64,000 nt of DNA from Opisthorchis felineus (GCA_004794785.1 SJOL01004031.1:135121-199120); one strand, 5' to 3'. Counted from the stretch's first letter, positions 37,601-52,600 are shown. A program made the numbers and translations. Notes: a model not told the origin generated them from the letters alone.

Positions 37601-40600
37601 ACGCAAAAACTCAACCAAACGAGAAACCAAATTGCTCAATACTACTGAAAACAGGCATTTCTAACGCATAAACACGTACATCTGCAGTAAGCATTGATAT
37701 CTTGTGTTCACGTGTCTTCACTTGTTCCTTGAGAACATTAATGTGGTGGGTTTGGTCCTGTTGCTGCTTATCTGTCATTTCCAGTCGCGATTGGAGTGTG
37801 TAGATCTCACAGTCTCGTTTGGAAATTTCGCCATTTAGCATTTCCACCTGATGAGGGGATATCAGGAGACGGAGTGCGGATGAATATTGTTCACCGAATG
37901 ACGGATGATTAACATAACGCTTTTGTGGTTGATGTTATGTGGTTCCATTAAATAGCCGTCTTGTTTTGATAAAGTATAAATCAACTGGAATATGGTGAGA
38001 ATCAAGTCCCAAATAAACTGCTCTTTAGCATCCTATTTGTATGAATAATGCAGCCAAAATTTACGACCCTTCAGAAAACTGCTAGAATATTGATTAACAG
38101 CCAAATGTATTTTAGAAGTTCGTTCATATCCAATACTTACAGCTCGTATATGTGGATGATGTTACTCCCCATCATCTACAAATTACACAGTTGGGGCGTG
38201 CATGCAACCATTGTAAACTGTATTCGTTCCGTTTTCTCATTTATCTGCTAGTGTGTTGAAGGGTGTTTTAGTCTTTTTGCGTTTACAACCTGCGACTTTG
38301 AAAAGTTGCCTTTTGAATTCATTTTATTCATCAGGTATCTACATAAATTCTTACCTCATAAGCGGAACATAATAGTTGTTTCGTGCGCTTTTTCAAAAGT
38401 TGTATGGTATCCCAAAGTAAACCTATGTAGTTTCAAATTTATGGGCCAGAATCACAAACTTTACCATGACACTTCGACAATGTAGAAACAGATATTGAAA
38501 AGTAATGTATATTTAGTTCCATAGAGTCGTACACACCCATCATGTTGTCTCCCAATTTGAAACCACTAATTGTACCGATTCTTCTTTCTCGACTCGCAAA
38601 TCAGTTGTCATGTCATTTGTCTACTTCCTGTCTGGTCCTTCAGCTGCAGCAAAACCAAGAATTATAGCTAAAAGCATCCCAACTCGAAAAATTTTGTGCA
38701 CATATCGGTAGGGTTTGTCGTACATAATAGGTTCAGTCTATTATATCTTGACTTGTTATCCATTTGGGACCCAATACCTAATTTGCATCGTTCATTTTTA
38801 TTGATTGATGTAGATATTTCAGGGTCTATAAATTTGCCGGAACAAGAATAGTATGGTCGGACACCATAGAGGTTGGCCACACAAGGTCTTTTGTACTCAC
38901 TACTCTGGAGTAAATCTTTAGTTCAAGGCTCCCTCTGAATAGCTATTTTTGGATCTCGCCATCTGAATCATGGCAGCCATCTCGGTGTCCACGAGAATCA
39001 CTGACTCCCAACTAAAACAGTTTAGTTAATTTACAAGCTGTTTGTTTGTTTGCCAAATTTATTTTCTGGCTGAAACAGAATCAAACCCGAGATAGTATGC
39101 TTATACCTCGTTTTCAGCAGTTCGACTTGGGGAGCTTCAGATACCTGTGTGACGTTGTACACCACCGATTTAGGCTGTGAGTAACATCTTTTTCCAGTGT
39201 GAAAGATCCTAGCAACGGACCGAAATTTGAGTTGGAAGTTAATGCTTATTCAAATGTATAATTTCGCTGGCGTAGAACATCCAGACAGCGTCCTGGAAAC
39301 TTCGGAAGTGTGTCCAATAACACAAAAGTCCTTGAACACGATACAAATGAGGCTTTTGATTTCGTATTTGATTTCGTAAAACCGCCTTACTTGTCTTAGG
39401 TCGTGGTTAGCCATGCACCCTAACAGATTCCTCCCTCTGCACAAAAACTTGGTATCTCTCTGAGAGGCCAAATCTCAGTGGAGTCTTTTTTTGGCCTGTT
39501 TCTTAAAGTGGTGATTTCAGAGAGGGGAGTTTTTGATGCCAGGCTGAAGCAGGTGGTTTTATGGTTGCGTGTACTAATACTCGATTGCCAATGTGGAATT
39601 TTATGCGGATTATTCAGTCAATGTTTCTTAATCTCTCTTTCAAACGCCTGTTTATCAGGCAGTCGTTATGGCCGGTCCTGGAAGAGTATTCACTTTGCAT
39701 TTAGTACTTATTAGTACTTACCAGCTGGGCTTAGTAGTATTCAGTAGCTCAGTATCCAGGTCCCAAGACCAAGTGGTCAGCGACCTCAAGTATACACATG
39801 ACACATGAATGAACATTTTTGAACTACATTTTTCCCTCCTAGAGTCTCCAAGCTCCAGACTTTGTGATTGTAAGGTTTTCTGTCAGGATCGTGCACGAAA
39901 TCTACCTGGCCAATCAGAAGTAGACAGATTTCTAACGGATTCAAGGAGTGGGTGCAGCCCACCAAACCACCAAATTGGCTGGGCAGTTCGTCGAGTTTTT
40001 TTTAGTGAAATTGTGCCGTACAAAATCCTTCATATCAATCCGAACTTCTCAGGTGGGCAAATGACCCTCTGGTAAGCAATTTCAGGTATAAGTTGGCTTC
40101 AGGACCAGCCAACTGCCGTTTAAATTGAGATTTACCCATGAGGTCGATAAAGAATCTTATAAACGAGGGATTCAGCTGAGGTTCACTTGACTCCCCTGTC
40201 GTGCCAGCTTAATTTGTAAGTGAATGTTTATCGTAAAATTTCGGATTCGAGTATGAAATAAAGTTGATGGAGATTCGGTAGCTAGGCTCACCTGATGATC
40301 CCTGAGGATGAGGCTGTCGTTGGGCTGTGCGGATTTTTCATCGACCTTATGAGTAGTATTGAAACGCACGGATGTGCGTTTTCAAATAAAACCCAAGTCA
40401 ACCATCGTGAAGCACACTCAGTTGAAGAATACCAAAAAACGAGAGATTCATCTTGGATGTTATTGAATCTCCCATCATAATCAATTTAGCTTCCAAGTGA
40501 CTGTTTATCGCAACGAGATTCACCTCGCCTCCCTCACCTATGATATCCTATGGAACAAAAGCGCGCTGCCATACATCAGCTGGACAGGAAGTCGGCAATG

Positions 40601-43600
40601 ATTCCAGCATTCACTGACAGGCAGTTGAACACCCATTTCACAAGTCGCAGTACTTTGGTATTCAGTTATGAATCACCTAACGTCACAGAAGACTCACAGA
40701 CATCCAGTCATTTCTGTGTGATGGCAGACCAACAAGCCACTTCTTACGAAATCACATTCACTCTGGCTTTGTTCCATCGAATTTTCTTCCCCTGAAAAAA
40801 ATATTTATTTAGAAAACCCCCACAACTTTCTAGAGCTCAGGTGAGTGTCACCGAATCTAGTTGTAGTCTACGCGTTTCCTAAGGCGGGATACGGGCCAGA
40901 CGCTGTTGCGTTCCAGGTTGCCAAAGAGGCTGCCTTATGGTTGGTCACGCTCGAGCGATCGCTCACGCTCGACCGCTTCTACTGATGGTGGGGTCGTATT
41001 CACCTGAATTCGCTTGTTTCCAAAAATAGCTATTAAGATGCTCAGAAGGATGAAAAGTTCTGGTTTCATTAGTAGTTAGACCGTGTAGCAAAATTTGAGA
41101 GATGAATGTTTCAAATCTGAGGAGTACTTAGTACACAATCCATACACAATCTAAATAACCTATGCAGCAAGAAGGCTCATGGTTAAAACACATGGTTAAC
41201 ACGCAAGTCAAAGTCCAACTAGGGGGACAATTTCTAAACGGTTGTCTACGCTTTGTTGTGGTTATCATTTCTGGACCAGTAATGGTCTTGCACAACCGTG
41301 CAACGTACCTTGGACTTCAGCAACCGTTCGTTACTTCGAAATGCTTGTAGCGTTTTGTCCAAATCATCGATTCCGCTGCTCGTCGATGTGTTTGGAGTTA
41401 TGAGGCCGTCATCCCGAAGACGTGTGATTTCATCTTCCAGTAAACGAATTTCATTCTCCAGTGTCATAATCTTTGACTCCTACAAAGTTACATTTGAACC
41501 ACAACAATTAAAGTTCATCTTCTCACTCAATAAACTGTAAACAATAACTTCTGCGAGAAATATCACTGTGATTTTTGCTTCCAATGTCACGTGCTTAGTG
41601 CGAGTTGCGGTAAATCGGAATGCTTGAGCACAATTCATCAAAACCACGTGATGCTTTCCAACTTATATTCAATTTTTCAAGCGAGATTCCAACACCCACG
41701 AGACATAGAACCCTATCTGCTTTTGAAGTAATAATTTGCTGAAAGATTTGACCATTTATTGTGAGGATCACATGCACTCAAAATCAGCATTAACACGCGA
41801 ACCTGAGCAAAATAAGCGCCCGCGGCCATGTGGAAATAGATAATATTGAATCTGGGTCACAGGTTGTTCTTGTCCGGCTGATTCCCATCTGAAGGTTCTA
41901 GTCAAAATGAACAACCGGCCATTTGAGTACTTGAGTTGCTGGCCCAAGACCAAGAAAATGTTATCCCTCAGTAGTTTGACACTGAATTTTTAATTTATAG
42001 ATAAAAACACTAAAACATGATGCAAAATCCACGAAAAACGGAACTGGGTTGTTTTTGGAGCGGAAAAATGTCGAAGAAAACGGTGATCGCTATCCGTTTG
42101 TCGTGTCTGCTTATACCCTAACCGACTATGACACGATCAAAGACAAGTTCTATTGCTTCTTGAATGCCCTGTTGTGGCGAGCTAGAAGCTCAGATGTCGT
42201 GGTGGTTGCCGGAGATCCGAATGCAAACGTGAGTAGACTTAGTGCATCTGAGACTCGAGTGGGTGGTCGACTTGGATTGAACTCGGTACACATGGACAAT
42301 AGCACACAACTGCTCCAGTTATGTGCTGATTTCAGACTGTTTTCATGCAGTACTAACTTCCTAAATAAACAAATTCGTCTGGCTACAAGGTGCCCACCAA
42401 CACCATGCTAGCTACGGACTCAAATTAATCACATTACCATCAGTTGTCGATGGCGCGGATCACTAACTGACTGCCGCTCGTTTTGGAAAACTTGTGTGGA
42501 CTCCGAGCATGCGTTCGTTTGGAGTCGCTTCGCCCTTCTTCTTTCGAGGCCGCGTAAAATGCGGACAAACCGCTTGGCAGCTGTGTGACTGGCAGATCCC
42601 AAAGTTAGGCGAATTTATCAGAATCGTCTTCTGGAATTTCTTCCAACAGCTCCACCATCGAATGCGAACTCATACTGGAACGAGGTCGCCACAGTGTTGG
42701 GAGTTGTGCCAGTGGCACAGCGCTACCAGGTCCGCTGAATTACTGGATATCCGGCAGAACAGTGGCAGTGCTTGAATCTCGGAAAAATGTCCTCTCCAGT
42801 CTCCGAACATAATTCAGCACGACGAATTATCAGGCACCAAGTCAAACTTAGCGTGCTCGTCGACCGTTAGGCCTGGTAGTCAAGGAAGGTTAGAGAAATG
42901 GAAGAGGCCCAGAAAGCCGGAAATGTCCGAAGATTATTTTGACTGACTCGTGAGACTGGTCTTGGAAACCGCCTGTGCGCGAAACCATCAAGGACAAAAG
43001 TAGCGTTAACATCCTCAATAAAGAAGGACGCCTTGATCGCTGAGCTGAATACTTTCAACAACAGTTCTCACGGCCAACGGCTGCCAAACATTTGTATCCT
43101 ACAGCTGAATTAGAACCCTACATGGTGAACTTGGAACCCCCTACGGCCTCGGAGGTTTATGGCTGCACACGTTCCCTCAAGCGCCACCAAGAATCTGACC
43201 TGGATGACCTCCCACTCGCACTGTTCAAGCATGGTGGTGAAGAACCCTGTCAGCGCCAGCCTGATCTATTTGACTTTATCTGGGGAAAGTAGACTGCCCA
43301 GACATCTGCGAGAATCAATGGTAGTACCCATTTTCAAGGAGGAGCCCGTAGAGAGTGCGGTAATCACAGTCGTAACGAGACTATTGACGTCACTGCTCAT
43401 TCGTCGTCTTATGGTGGCTCGTGAAACACCGACTTGGAACAGCAAGCGGGATTACGGTCTGGTAGCAGTTGGATTGTGCGAATCTTCACACTCTGTCAAG
43501 TGCTAGAACAACGCCATGGGTGTAAACAATCCACGGTTTTGGTATTCCTGGATGTCCAATGCTCAATAAAATCAGTTGACCTGTCTTATCTCTTTAACAC

Positions 43601-46600
43601 GCTTGCTCAGCAAGGGATGTTCCAGTAATTTGTCAGTATAATGTATTGTTTGTATTCTCATATTCTCGGTGGCGTTTCAGCATACGGAGAGCTGTCCAAT
43701 GACTTCCGTATACAAAATGGTGTCCGTCAAAGATTCTCATCCTCTCCATTCCTGTTTAATATCGTGATCGACGAGATAATAAAATGAATGCTGGAAGTTT
43801 TTCAAAACCCTGGTGTTCAAATAGCCTCTAACGATTTGGAGTTTGCAGACGACATAGTGCACATCTTCAAAGAGGAAAAGACGCGGGTATTTTTTGGATG
43901 AACTCACCAGTCATTCCGTCCTTTGGCATGCGCTTTGCGCCGACAAAGTGTAAGGTCATGCTCCTGAATATGCCGTCACTGAGCACACCGCTTAAAACCA
44001 GGGAGAGGCACTCGAAGTTGTGGAGCATTTTACCTATATTGGAAGTTGTATTAATGCCGATTGTAGTGTGACGCATGGGGTCAGTGGACGAATCTCCAGG
44101 GTCCGGGCCGCGGTTGCTAACTTGGGGTCGAAGCAACATATTCCTGCATCTCAGGGAATGTGTGCATTTGGCTACAGCATGGGCTGTTTTGTTGGATGGC
44201 TGTGAGACGTGACCTCTTCGAGCAGAAGAACTGAAACATCTTCAGGTCTTTGATAATCGTCGTCTCAGAACTATACCTCGTGTGGGTTGGTGTCGACGAA
44301 TTCGGAACAAGGCAATCAAAAAGCAAGCGTTCTGTTGTGCATCGGGGACTTCCATCGAAGAATGTGTCTAGCGTCTGAAGCTGCGTTGGTTAGGCCATGT
44401 AATGTGCACGCCGAACCATCGTTTGCCGAAGAGAGTACAGTTTCCTGTGCCCAATTCAGTCTGCCGGAAGCAAAGGTGGCCAAACTTTGACCTGACAGAG
44501 GGGTATAAAGGGGACTACGAAAAGTCTAGGTGCTGTGGGTGCGACTCGCCCTCCAGGATGGGGTCAACGTACCCTTCCCTCAAGCGTGACCGGAGACAGG
44601 GCAAAATATGGCCACTACTCGATGCCAGTGAAGTTCTTGTTATCAATTTCTATCCTTAATGCGTGTCTGGAGGTGTAGGTAACTCAGAATGATCGTTACA
44701 GACTAGAACTAGGTTGTTTTCATATCCTCCCTTATTTTTTTCACAGCCATTTCTGTACGACAAGGAGGTGTCAATTTTGAACTCTCATGTTCTGTTGTCG
44801 ATGATGATGATGATGATGATGATAGTTACTGGGATAAAATTAACTAAGCACAATGATATGAACCTGTCCTGGAGTGCAACAGTCCACCATTAAGATTAGG
44901 TTAAGTTACTTATACTCACAAGTCTTTATGAAATCTAGTTCCAAACGATTCCGTTGATCAATAAAGCATTTGACGACTACTCCGTGAGATACGACAAACC
45001 GAACTTCGTGTGACGTCACATTTGTCTGGCGGTTGACGGGAATCTCCGTCTGCCCAAACGGAAGCATGAGCAGCTATATTTAAGTATACGCCGTATTCGT
45101 CGTTGCATACCGCCACTTCGGTTAAATGTACTTAAAATGAACGTAGATTTGACTAGATCAGGCCACTTGGAATAAGGCCAATTTGTTCCACTGTCATCTA
45201 AAAAATTGAAGTATTTTGGATGTAAGTTACACAGCTTTCTATGCCATCTAATAAGATGAAACCAATCTTATCAATTCAACCAGCCGGAAGAAAGAACGAA
45301 CAAGTTCACTCACCAACTGAGCTTAGAACAATCTGGGAAAATTTAACCCCCAAAGATAAGCAGATATCATAAGCGGGATTTCTACTAGTCATAATCATAC
45401 ACAGGATGATAAGTTTGTTGAGATGGTAAAACATTTGGAGGAACTACTAATTCTAGTCAGAAGCAAATGAACACTACTAGAGAGGATTAAAGTGACCACT
45501 TTGAGGAATCCTTGGCGGTATTAGAGATTTAATCTGATTACGTCTACAGACAACAAAGTGTTAATGTTGTCTGTAAGGGCTTAGCGATCTAATCCGGTAT
45601 AACAGACAGAAAGCCCCGGAAAAAACCACCAATGGTGTGCTGGTTTAAGTTTATCCCCGTTTCAATGGTCGCTTGGAAAGCCAGAGTAGAATTCATACAA
45701 CTCACCTTGGTATCTACCAGAGATTGTAAGGTCTGCGTCTGCCGAATATCTTGCCGGATAGTCTCGTTTTCCATCTTCAGTTGTTGATGGTCTTGGAGGA
45801 GCAAATTGAATTCCTTGAAAAAAGCGATACAAATGTTTAAGCCTTGATTTTAACACGAAACATTCAAACTGAAAACTGGGGGACACGTCGGATAATGTCA
45901 CGTTTGGGGTCCGGGCACACTGTTGTGAACGAATGCAAGTATTTCGATTAGAGGGACCACTTATTATTATTCAAATTGGCTTTACTCTCTTTGTTTTTTT
46001 CCCGCTCCAAACCTCTAGTTTGGATTTACACGTAAGTCTTCAGCATATCCTTATTCACATCACCTTAAATAACCGCAAACTACTCATTTCAACGGCAGCA
46101 ACAACGAAGTTTAGCAAGCTCAGGGTTAGGAGACCTGTGATTTTTGTGTGGCGTTTATTAGAACTTTCTTCTGTAGCAATGATGTCATCTCTAGCTTCAC
46201 AGTTAACCAGTGCTTTCCGTCATTTGTACGCTTGGACTCGCGTTGTTGTTGTCGTGGGACTGCGAACCACCATCACAAAATAGCCTTGAAAGGTGTTCAC
46301 AAACGGAAGACATTTTCGCTACTCAATCAGGATTCTGGCTACATAGTCTAACGACTTCTGGTACTAGTTCTGGTCAAATTTTTTGGTAGTGGTTATAAAA
46401 CGTACTTGTGGAGAAAACTCTTCAGTTGAGATTTTGTACTGTACGGGAAGCCAATAAATGCTGAAAAATCGAGAAGCACTGTACAACTGTTTCATCCTTA
46501 TTGGCAATCACCAGGAGTGCGCAACTAAGGAAACACTTGAGAGTTTCGAACTCATGACCTCCCAGCTAGTAGTTTAAATACAACCGTTCGGTCATGGTCG

Positions 46601-49600
46601 GCTGGTCAGCATTGTGAGTAATTCCCTTCTAATAAGTCGTCACTCCAGGAGTCAGTCAGTATGTGACCAAGTTATGTGGTTTCCGGGATTGAAGGATGAG
46701 CGGTCCTACATCCTGTCTAGGTGGGAGTTAATCACAGTGCCGATCAGACGCTCATTGCCGAACGGTTTGGCGTTCAAACTCCCAGCCGGAAAGTTACCGG
46801 TCCGAAACCCTTTGGGGTTTCGTGAGGTTTGTACTGCTGACGATTCCCAATACGAATGAAACGATTGTACAGGGTTTCTCGGCTTTCCAGCATAGTTTGG
46901 ATTCACTGAAAGGGACAAATCTCAATTGAAAATTACCAAATCTCCTCACACCGCCATTAAAATGTAACCAGTCGGGTTACAGACCAACATCAAAGTCATC
47001 AGTTATGAGGCTAACACGAATGCAAATATGTGAGCAAAGCGTCTCGTCTCACGAGTCATCTGCTTGTTCGTTCTCGCATTATCGGGACAGGGGCGACAAC
47101 TAACATTTTACCAATACTACTAAAAATTTGGCATCTCACATCAGCAGTCAACCACAAAACGAAAAAATTCATAGATATCAATCAAGTTGGTTGTCTAGTT
47201 TTGAACTGATTAGCGGGCTTCCAGTTGTTTAATGTGAAGAAACCTATCCGCTACACGTTCATTTTCTCGTACTACTACACGTACTACTTCTAAACATTTA
47301 ACCAAACAGCCAATCAGTCACATCGGTGAACCGTGGTTGAATCTAGTCTGAGAAGACAAACAAAATAACAACTCATTTCCTTCCACCTTTGGACTCTGAG
47401 TGTCACTCTGTCATTTCTGAAAACGGGTTAACAGCAAAACCACCAATGAACATCATCTGGATTTGCAGAATACGGCCTATCGTGTTCTGCGTGATTTGCG
47501 TGTTTAGTTGATCCGGGGCAAGTTACCTTGACAACAGATAGATTGAATGTTATCAGGCATAGTAAGTGTTTTGACCGCAAATAAGCCAAAATGGAACTAA
47601 ACGAGATGCTGTAATCATTTAACACGTACATGCTCGAAAACGCGTTACCAAGCCAGCCACCCTCCTTACCCATAGGGACCGTTTTTCGAATTTAAGGAAC
47701 TCAGTATATGTTCATGCCCAGTGTTGCTCGCACGTTTGGTTTTTGCTGGAACATGTACGAAATAATGGAATACAACGGAATTACACGACCACCCCAGTTT
47801 TTTTCATACGGCTCTGTCACTCTATGTGGGTGGAATTAAATAGTCTGCCATCGGTGCCGTCTCCTAAGACGACAATATTGACCGCCTAATTCACCCAAAA
47901 TCACTCTGCTGTACTCTTTTATAGTGTGTGAATAACGCTTTAACTGATATTTCTATAAACCGTTTCACAGTAGTGAGAGTGTCCATATTTGAATTAGAGA
48001 AGTTTCCAGCTTTAGACCGGCTAATTTGCTTGTATGCTCCACGGGGTCTCAATCGGGTTAGGAACACCACTACATGTATTCAGAAAACGAAGCAGAATCA
48101 ATCTAGTAATGATGCGTTATCTTGTTTAAATGCCATTTTTCCCGCCTAAACGTAAGAGAATGTATCAATGTCAAGCGGTGCGATATCCGACTGTACGCAT
48201 TCTACTCCTGGTACTTTCAATTCGCTCGTTTCGTAGAGGCATCCATTTCCGGGCAGAGGGAAGAAAAATAAGTGTTTATCGTCGGCCTGGCTACAAGTCC
48301 ATTTTATGGAAAGCGCAAAAAATCGGGATCCTGCCACCGGTTTCAAAAGAACATTCCAAGAACACTTAGAGATAAAATCAAAGAAAAAGAGAAATCATTG
48401 TCCTGGACTGCATGTCTCATTTTGAAACCAGTTACACAACTTGTTCCATATAGCATGACCCGCAACACGCAATCTATTCTATGAAAATTGACGATCAACG
48501 CAGTCTTCTTTCAGGAGGATCGTGCGGAAATGCTCCTGGCATTGATTCAAAAATTCTGGTTAAATATTATTATCCTCGATGAACTTCTTGCCCTCACACA
48601 CTTCTCACGGGCCCGAGCGGACCAAGATGAAACTGAAACGAAAACCGGCGCTAGTGTTCTGATCTAAGTAATTCGCCACCGGTGCTCTAGCAGGAAAGTC
48701 ACTTTCAGTTTCACTCGCTCAAACATAAATTGTCTTGCTATTAGCGAAATACACTCATTTGCAAACAAATTTGGTTTTTCGAGAGACTCACCTGGAACCC
48801 AGCTGAATCTCTCGTTTGTGATGTTTCCAGGCAACTGAATGTGCTGCACCAGGCCGCCTCATGTTTCAGTTGCCACGATATTCGAGATATCGCGATGCAT
48901 GTATATTCGTAATGCACTACTCATAAGGTTGCTGAAAATTCTTCGACAGCCCACGACCGGTTTCATCCTTCTTGGGGCTCATCAGGTAGGTACAGTCCCC
49001 GAGTTTCCGTCTTGCTATTATATGTAGGCCCAGATTCCTTAGCACCATGAAATCCGTCCAGGCTGTGATTGCCTACATTATGTCGAACTTACTCCTAGTG
49101 ACCTAAGGAGGTCTTCCGACGAGTTCTTCATATAGTCCCTATACATTTCCTTGGTTTGCGGCGGCATAAAGCACGCTGACGTATCTTTTATGAAGACATT
49201 TGGAGTAGAAAATACAGTAACATTTACAACTAGGGCTCAAGCTAGTCTTGACTGGCCATTTTTTACCAACAATCCGGCTTTGTATGCCTGCAGATACAGC
49301 TCGCCTTTACCTACCTGTGATCGCTCTATCATCTGGGTACTACCTAAAGTGCACTTCAAAATGAACCGTCAAAATATAATCGATATCAAAAACATCTCAT
49401 CCGAAGGCGTATTCCGACTACACGCTCCCTTGGTCATCTGCATGTGGTCGAGACCACGAGATTGACTGTTTTACTGAGCGCCTATCGGTGCAATGTGACG
49501 AGCTTTCTGGTTACCCGGGGTTCTGTCTGGAATTGCGCTAACTTTGGAAATCCTTGTGTTTGAGCCCAGACCGTTTCATCTCAGCTAAATTCAAGAAACT

Positions 49601-52600
49601 CAGACGCTGCCAAGAAACATCCCATACAACCGGGGATAAGATCATGATCAAAATACGTTCCCGTCATGTTCAGTCAGAGGTGTCCGAGTCAAATGTCAAT
49701 TACATGGAATTCCTCTTCCGCTGTGGTGGGAGAAGCACATGGCAGGCGGTAAAAAAAGAAGCTCACTGCGACTTCCAACGGTGAAGCCAATGACACTTTT
49801 GCCACAAAAGTTTATAATGCCGTCTGTTTGGATGCACTTACGCCCACACAGAGCCCGAAAACAATGCATGTAGTCAGGTAGAAAGCCGTCCAAGACGTCT
49901 CAACGAATGTGGGGTTGGGGGGACTGTTTTGTCACCAGTCCTACTCGCAGAATCTTTGAAACCTGACGAACAGTACACTTCGATGAAGTATGCGGACGGC
50001 ACGGGAACAGCATGCTCTATACTACCGAACGCCCACTTGTTTGGGCAGAACACAAACTGTTGCGTACCGACGTTGTGTTCACGCTGAGGCGGAGTAGACA
50101 AATTGAAGTTATTGTGGCTCCAGCTACTAGCAACGACTGCCCACCACCTCAGCAACTCAGAGGAAGGATAATTCCTCTGGATGTGTGAAACTTCCTTCTG
50201 AGAAGTGTCACCCGAGGAGACAGTCAATAAGTGACCAAGCGATGTGATTTCCGGGATTCAACAACGAGCGGTCCAATATCCTGTCCAGGCAGGAGCTACT
50301 AATACTGCCGATCAGCCGATTGTGTTCAATCACTGGTCGGAAGGTAGCGGGTTCGAAGTCCGCTGAATTTCGTAAGATGCACACTGCTGATGATTGCCAA
50401 CAAGGATAAAAAAGTTGTACAGTGCTTCTAGGCTTTCATCCTATATTGACTTCACTGACAGGATGAAGGCTCTATTGGACACCTCAAGATAATTGTATAA
50501 AATATCTTGCTATTATAATCCCTTCTGACTTGGCATGGCATGATCACGTCTGTAAAGTCCTCCTTAAAAAAATCAAAGGTTGAATAACCTCATACGCCTT
50601 ATTTCTTCCCTAAATACTATTAATTCGGTTCTCCGAGATTTTACACTTGCTACCACCTTGCCGATTTATCGACGTCCCCTAACACTCGCCCTAGTTTCCT
50701 GGCAGACATAGGAATGCCTGTAAAAATCTTCTTAAGACAACGGTTGATGGGGTTTCTCAACCGGTACATTCAACTGTCACACATAATACTCATTGTGCAG
50801 TACTACTATGCATCTGTACACAAGAACAACAGCACACAAAGACCCTGCGGTTTCTAATCTCGCTCGCCTGGTAACCTTAGAGCCGTCCTCCAGAGCCGAA
50901 CTATAGGAAGTAATACTCACATGTTTTGTTTTCTGTTGTTGTTTTTTACCCGCTAGGTAGTGCCTGTTTTTCCCTTCAGATCACTAGATGCTTTTCCAGT
51001 TTTCGCATGCATGCTGTTTACACGCAAGTACGTCTCTGTACCCCAGGTCGTCTGATAAGCCGCTGGCAACGACAAAAAAACATTTTTCTTGTCTTGTTGT
51101 GTTATTTCCAGGTTATAATGGGTTGTTTGAACATACTGGACCCAGACAGTCTCAAATCCCATAGCTGGAGTCAATGTTTTCTTCAGTATTGATCAAAAGA
51201 TGAACCAAGAAGGTGGAATTATCACTGTTGTGCCAAATGCACGAAAAAAAAATCAGTTTCAGCTGCTTCGCAGTGTCTCCTCAGCTTAAAAGGTGAGAGG
51301 CTTAGTATGACCGAAAGTTTAATGACTGTGGTGCGTAAACGGATCCCTCAATCTTACAACTCGTTGGTATTAGTAGACAGAAGGTAAAACTCAGTGGTCT
51401 TTGCCTCCGACAAAATAAGGACATGTATTCCATTCAGTTCTGTGAAGATGCTATACTGGTCACTGTGTAGTTCGGACCTTCAATACGTGGGGTACACTGG
51501 CATTGCACGCGCGTAATGGTGCAATCGTCTTTGACCGCAAAATGGAGTGCTCCCATAAGTCTGTAGCACCTGTCTTCCTATTCCTGCTCTTTTTTGCACA
51601 ATGTGACACATGAACAGTTGGTTCGACACGCAATGTTATCCAACACTGCCAACAGGAAATCACTCAGTTCCATTTATTTTGGGTGGAGTCATGGTCAAAA
51701 GATGGGTATTCCTATAACTTTGTCTCGGTCCTTGAACCTGCGGATTCTTGGTAAATAAATGAAGGTAAGTTCCTAATTTTTCCGCCCAAAATATCACGTG
51801 CGTTTGTGAAAATGGTGACGGTTATAAAGCACCCATAGTCACACAAACATGGCCAGGCTCTCAAACAGAGAATTATGTCTAAAAAGCGTCGCCAAACCCT
51901 AGTGAACATCTGTAGAAACCTTACAAAATAGTCAAGGAATAAATCAGTTGCTTGTCTAAAACCCGGTCTTGGCTAGGAGACCTTGATCTATTGACCAATG
52001 TATCAGAAAAACTTTGTAAATTTTTGAACACGATTAAGCACCACTTAACGACGAATATCAAATCTTGAATCGCTGGGTGGTTCACTTGATTTTTAACAAA
52101 CAGATCAATTTGGTGGTGTTAGTAGATACCCCTAGAAAGGATAAATTATTTCGCCGGGCGAACTCCAGAACTTTCTGTGACTTATTTTATATCTTGCATG
52201 GAAAACACCATGAAAATATCATTTTGGCCAGCTGATGGTTCTTTCTTAGGATAAATGATCATCAACCATTATTTCTGTCCTGCACTACATCACGTTCTCT
52301 TGCAAAATGAACGAAGTATCTGCGATTTGAAGCACGGTAAACGTGATGGAACTGGTGACTTCTATTAGACACTTCATCCGTTTCGCTCACCCTTATTTCG
52401 AGACAGTTTCAAGTCTGAAAATTATGCATTAGTAGGGCTGCATTGAATCGCACCTCCGTTCAACATGTGTTTTCTAGAACCATATATGTTTTCTCAACCC
52501 TTTCGTCTGGTCAAAAAATTCCATTCATATAACTGACGGTCAGCAATTCACATTATCACAGTGGTGATTATCTTACAGCATAGGTTGGACGTTAAAATAT

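Larger units (their letters stand above)
32730..37679 (-). other. ELKS/ERC intron 5
   Basis: 5.0 kb. Holds tRNA-like SINE remnants, an inverted pair of hammerhead SINEs (33593-34090) and G-rich motifs on both strands (35418-35437, 36006-36021). A 129-codon minus ORF at 36483-36872 is unassigned. Confidence 0.85.
41480..45705 (-). other. ELKS/ERC intron 3
   Basis: 4.2 kb, two thirds of it a decayed non-LTR retrotransposon (42049-44823). The rest is unassigned. Confidence 0.85.
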
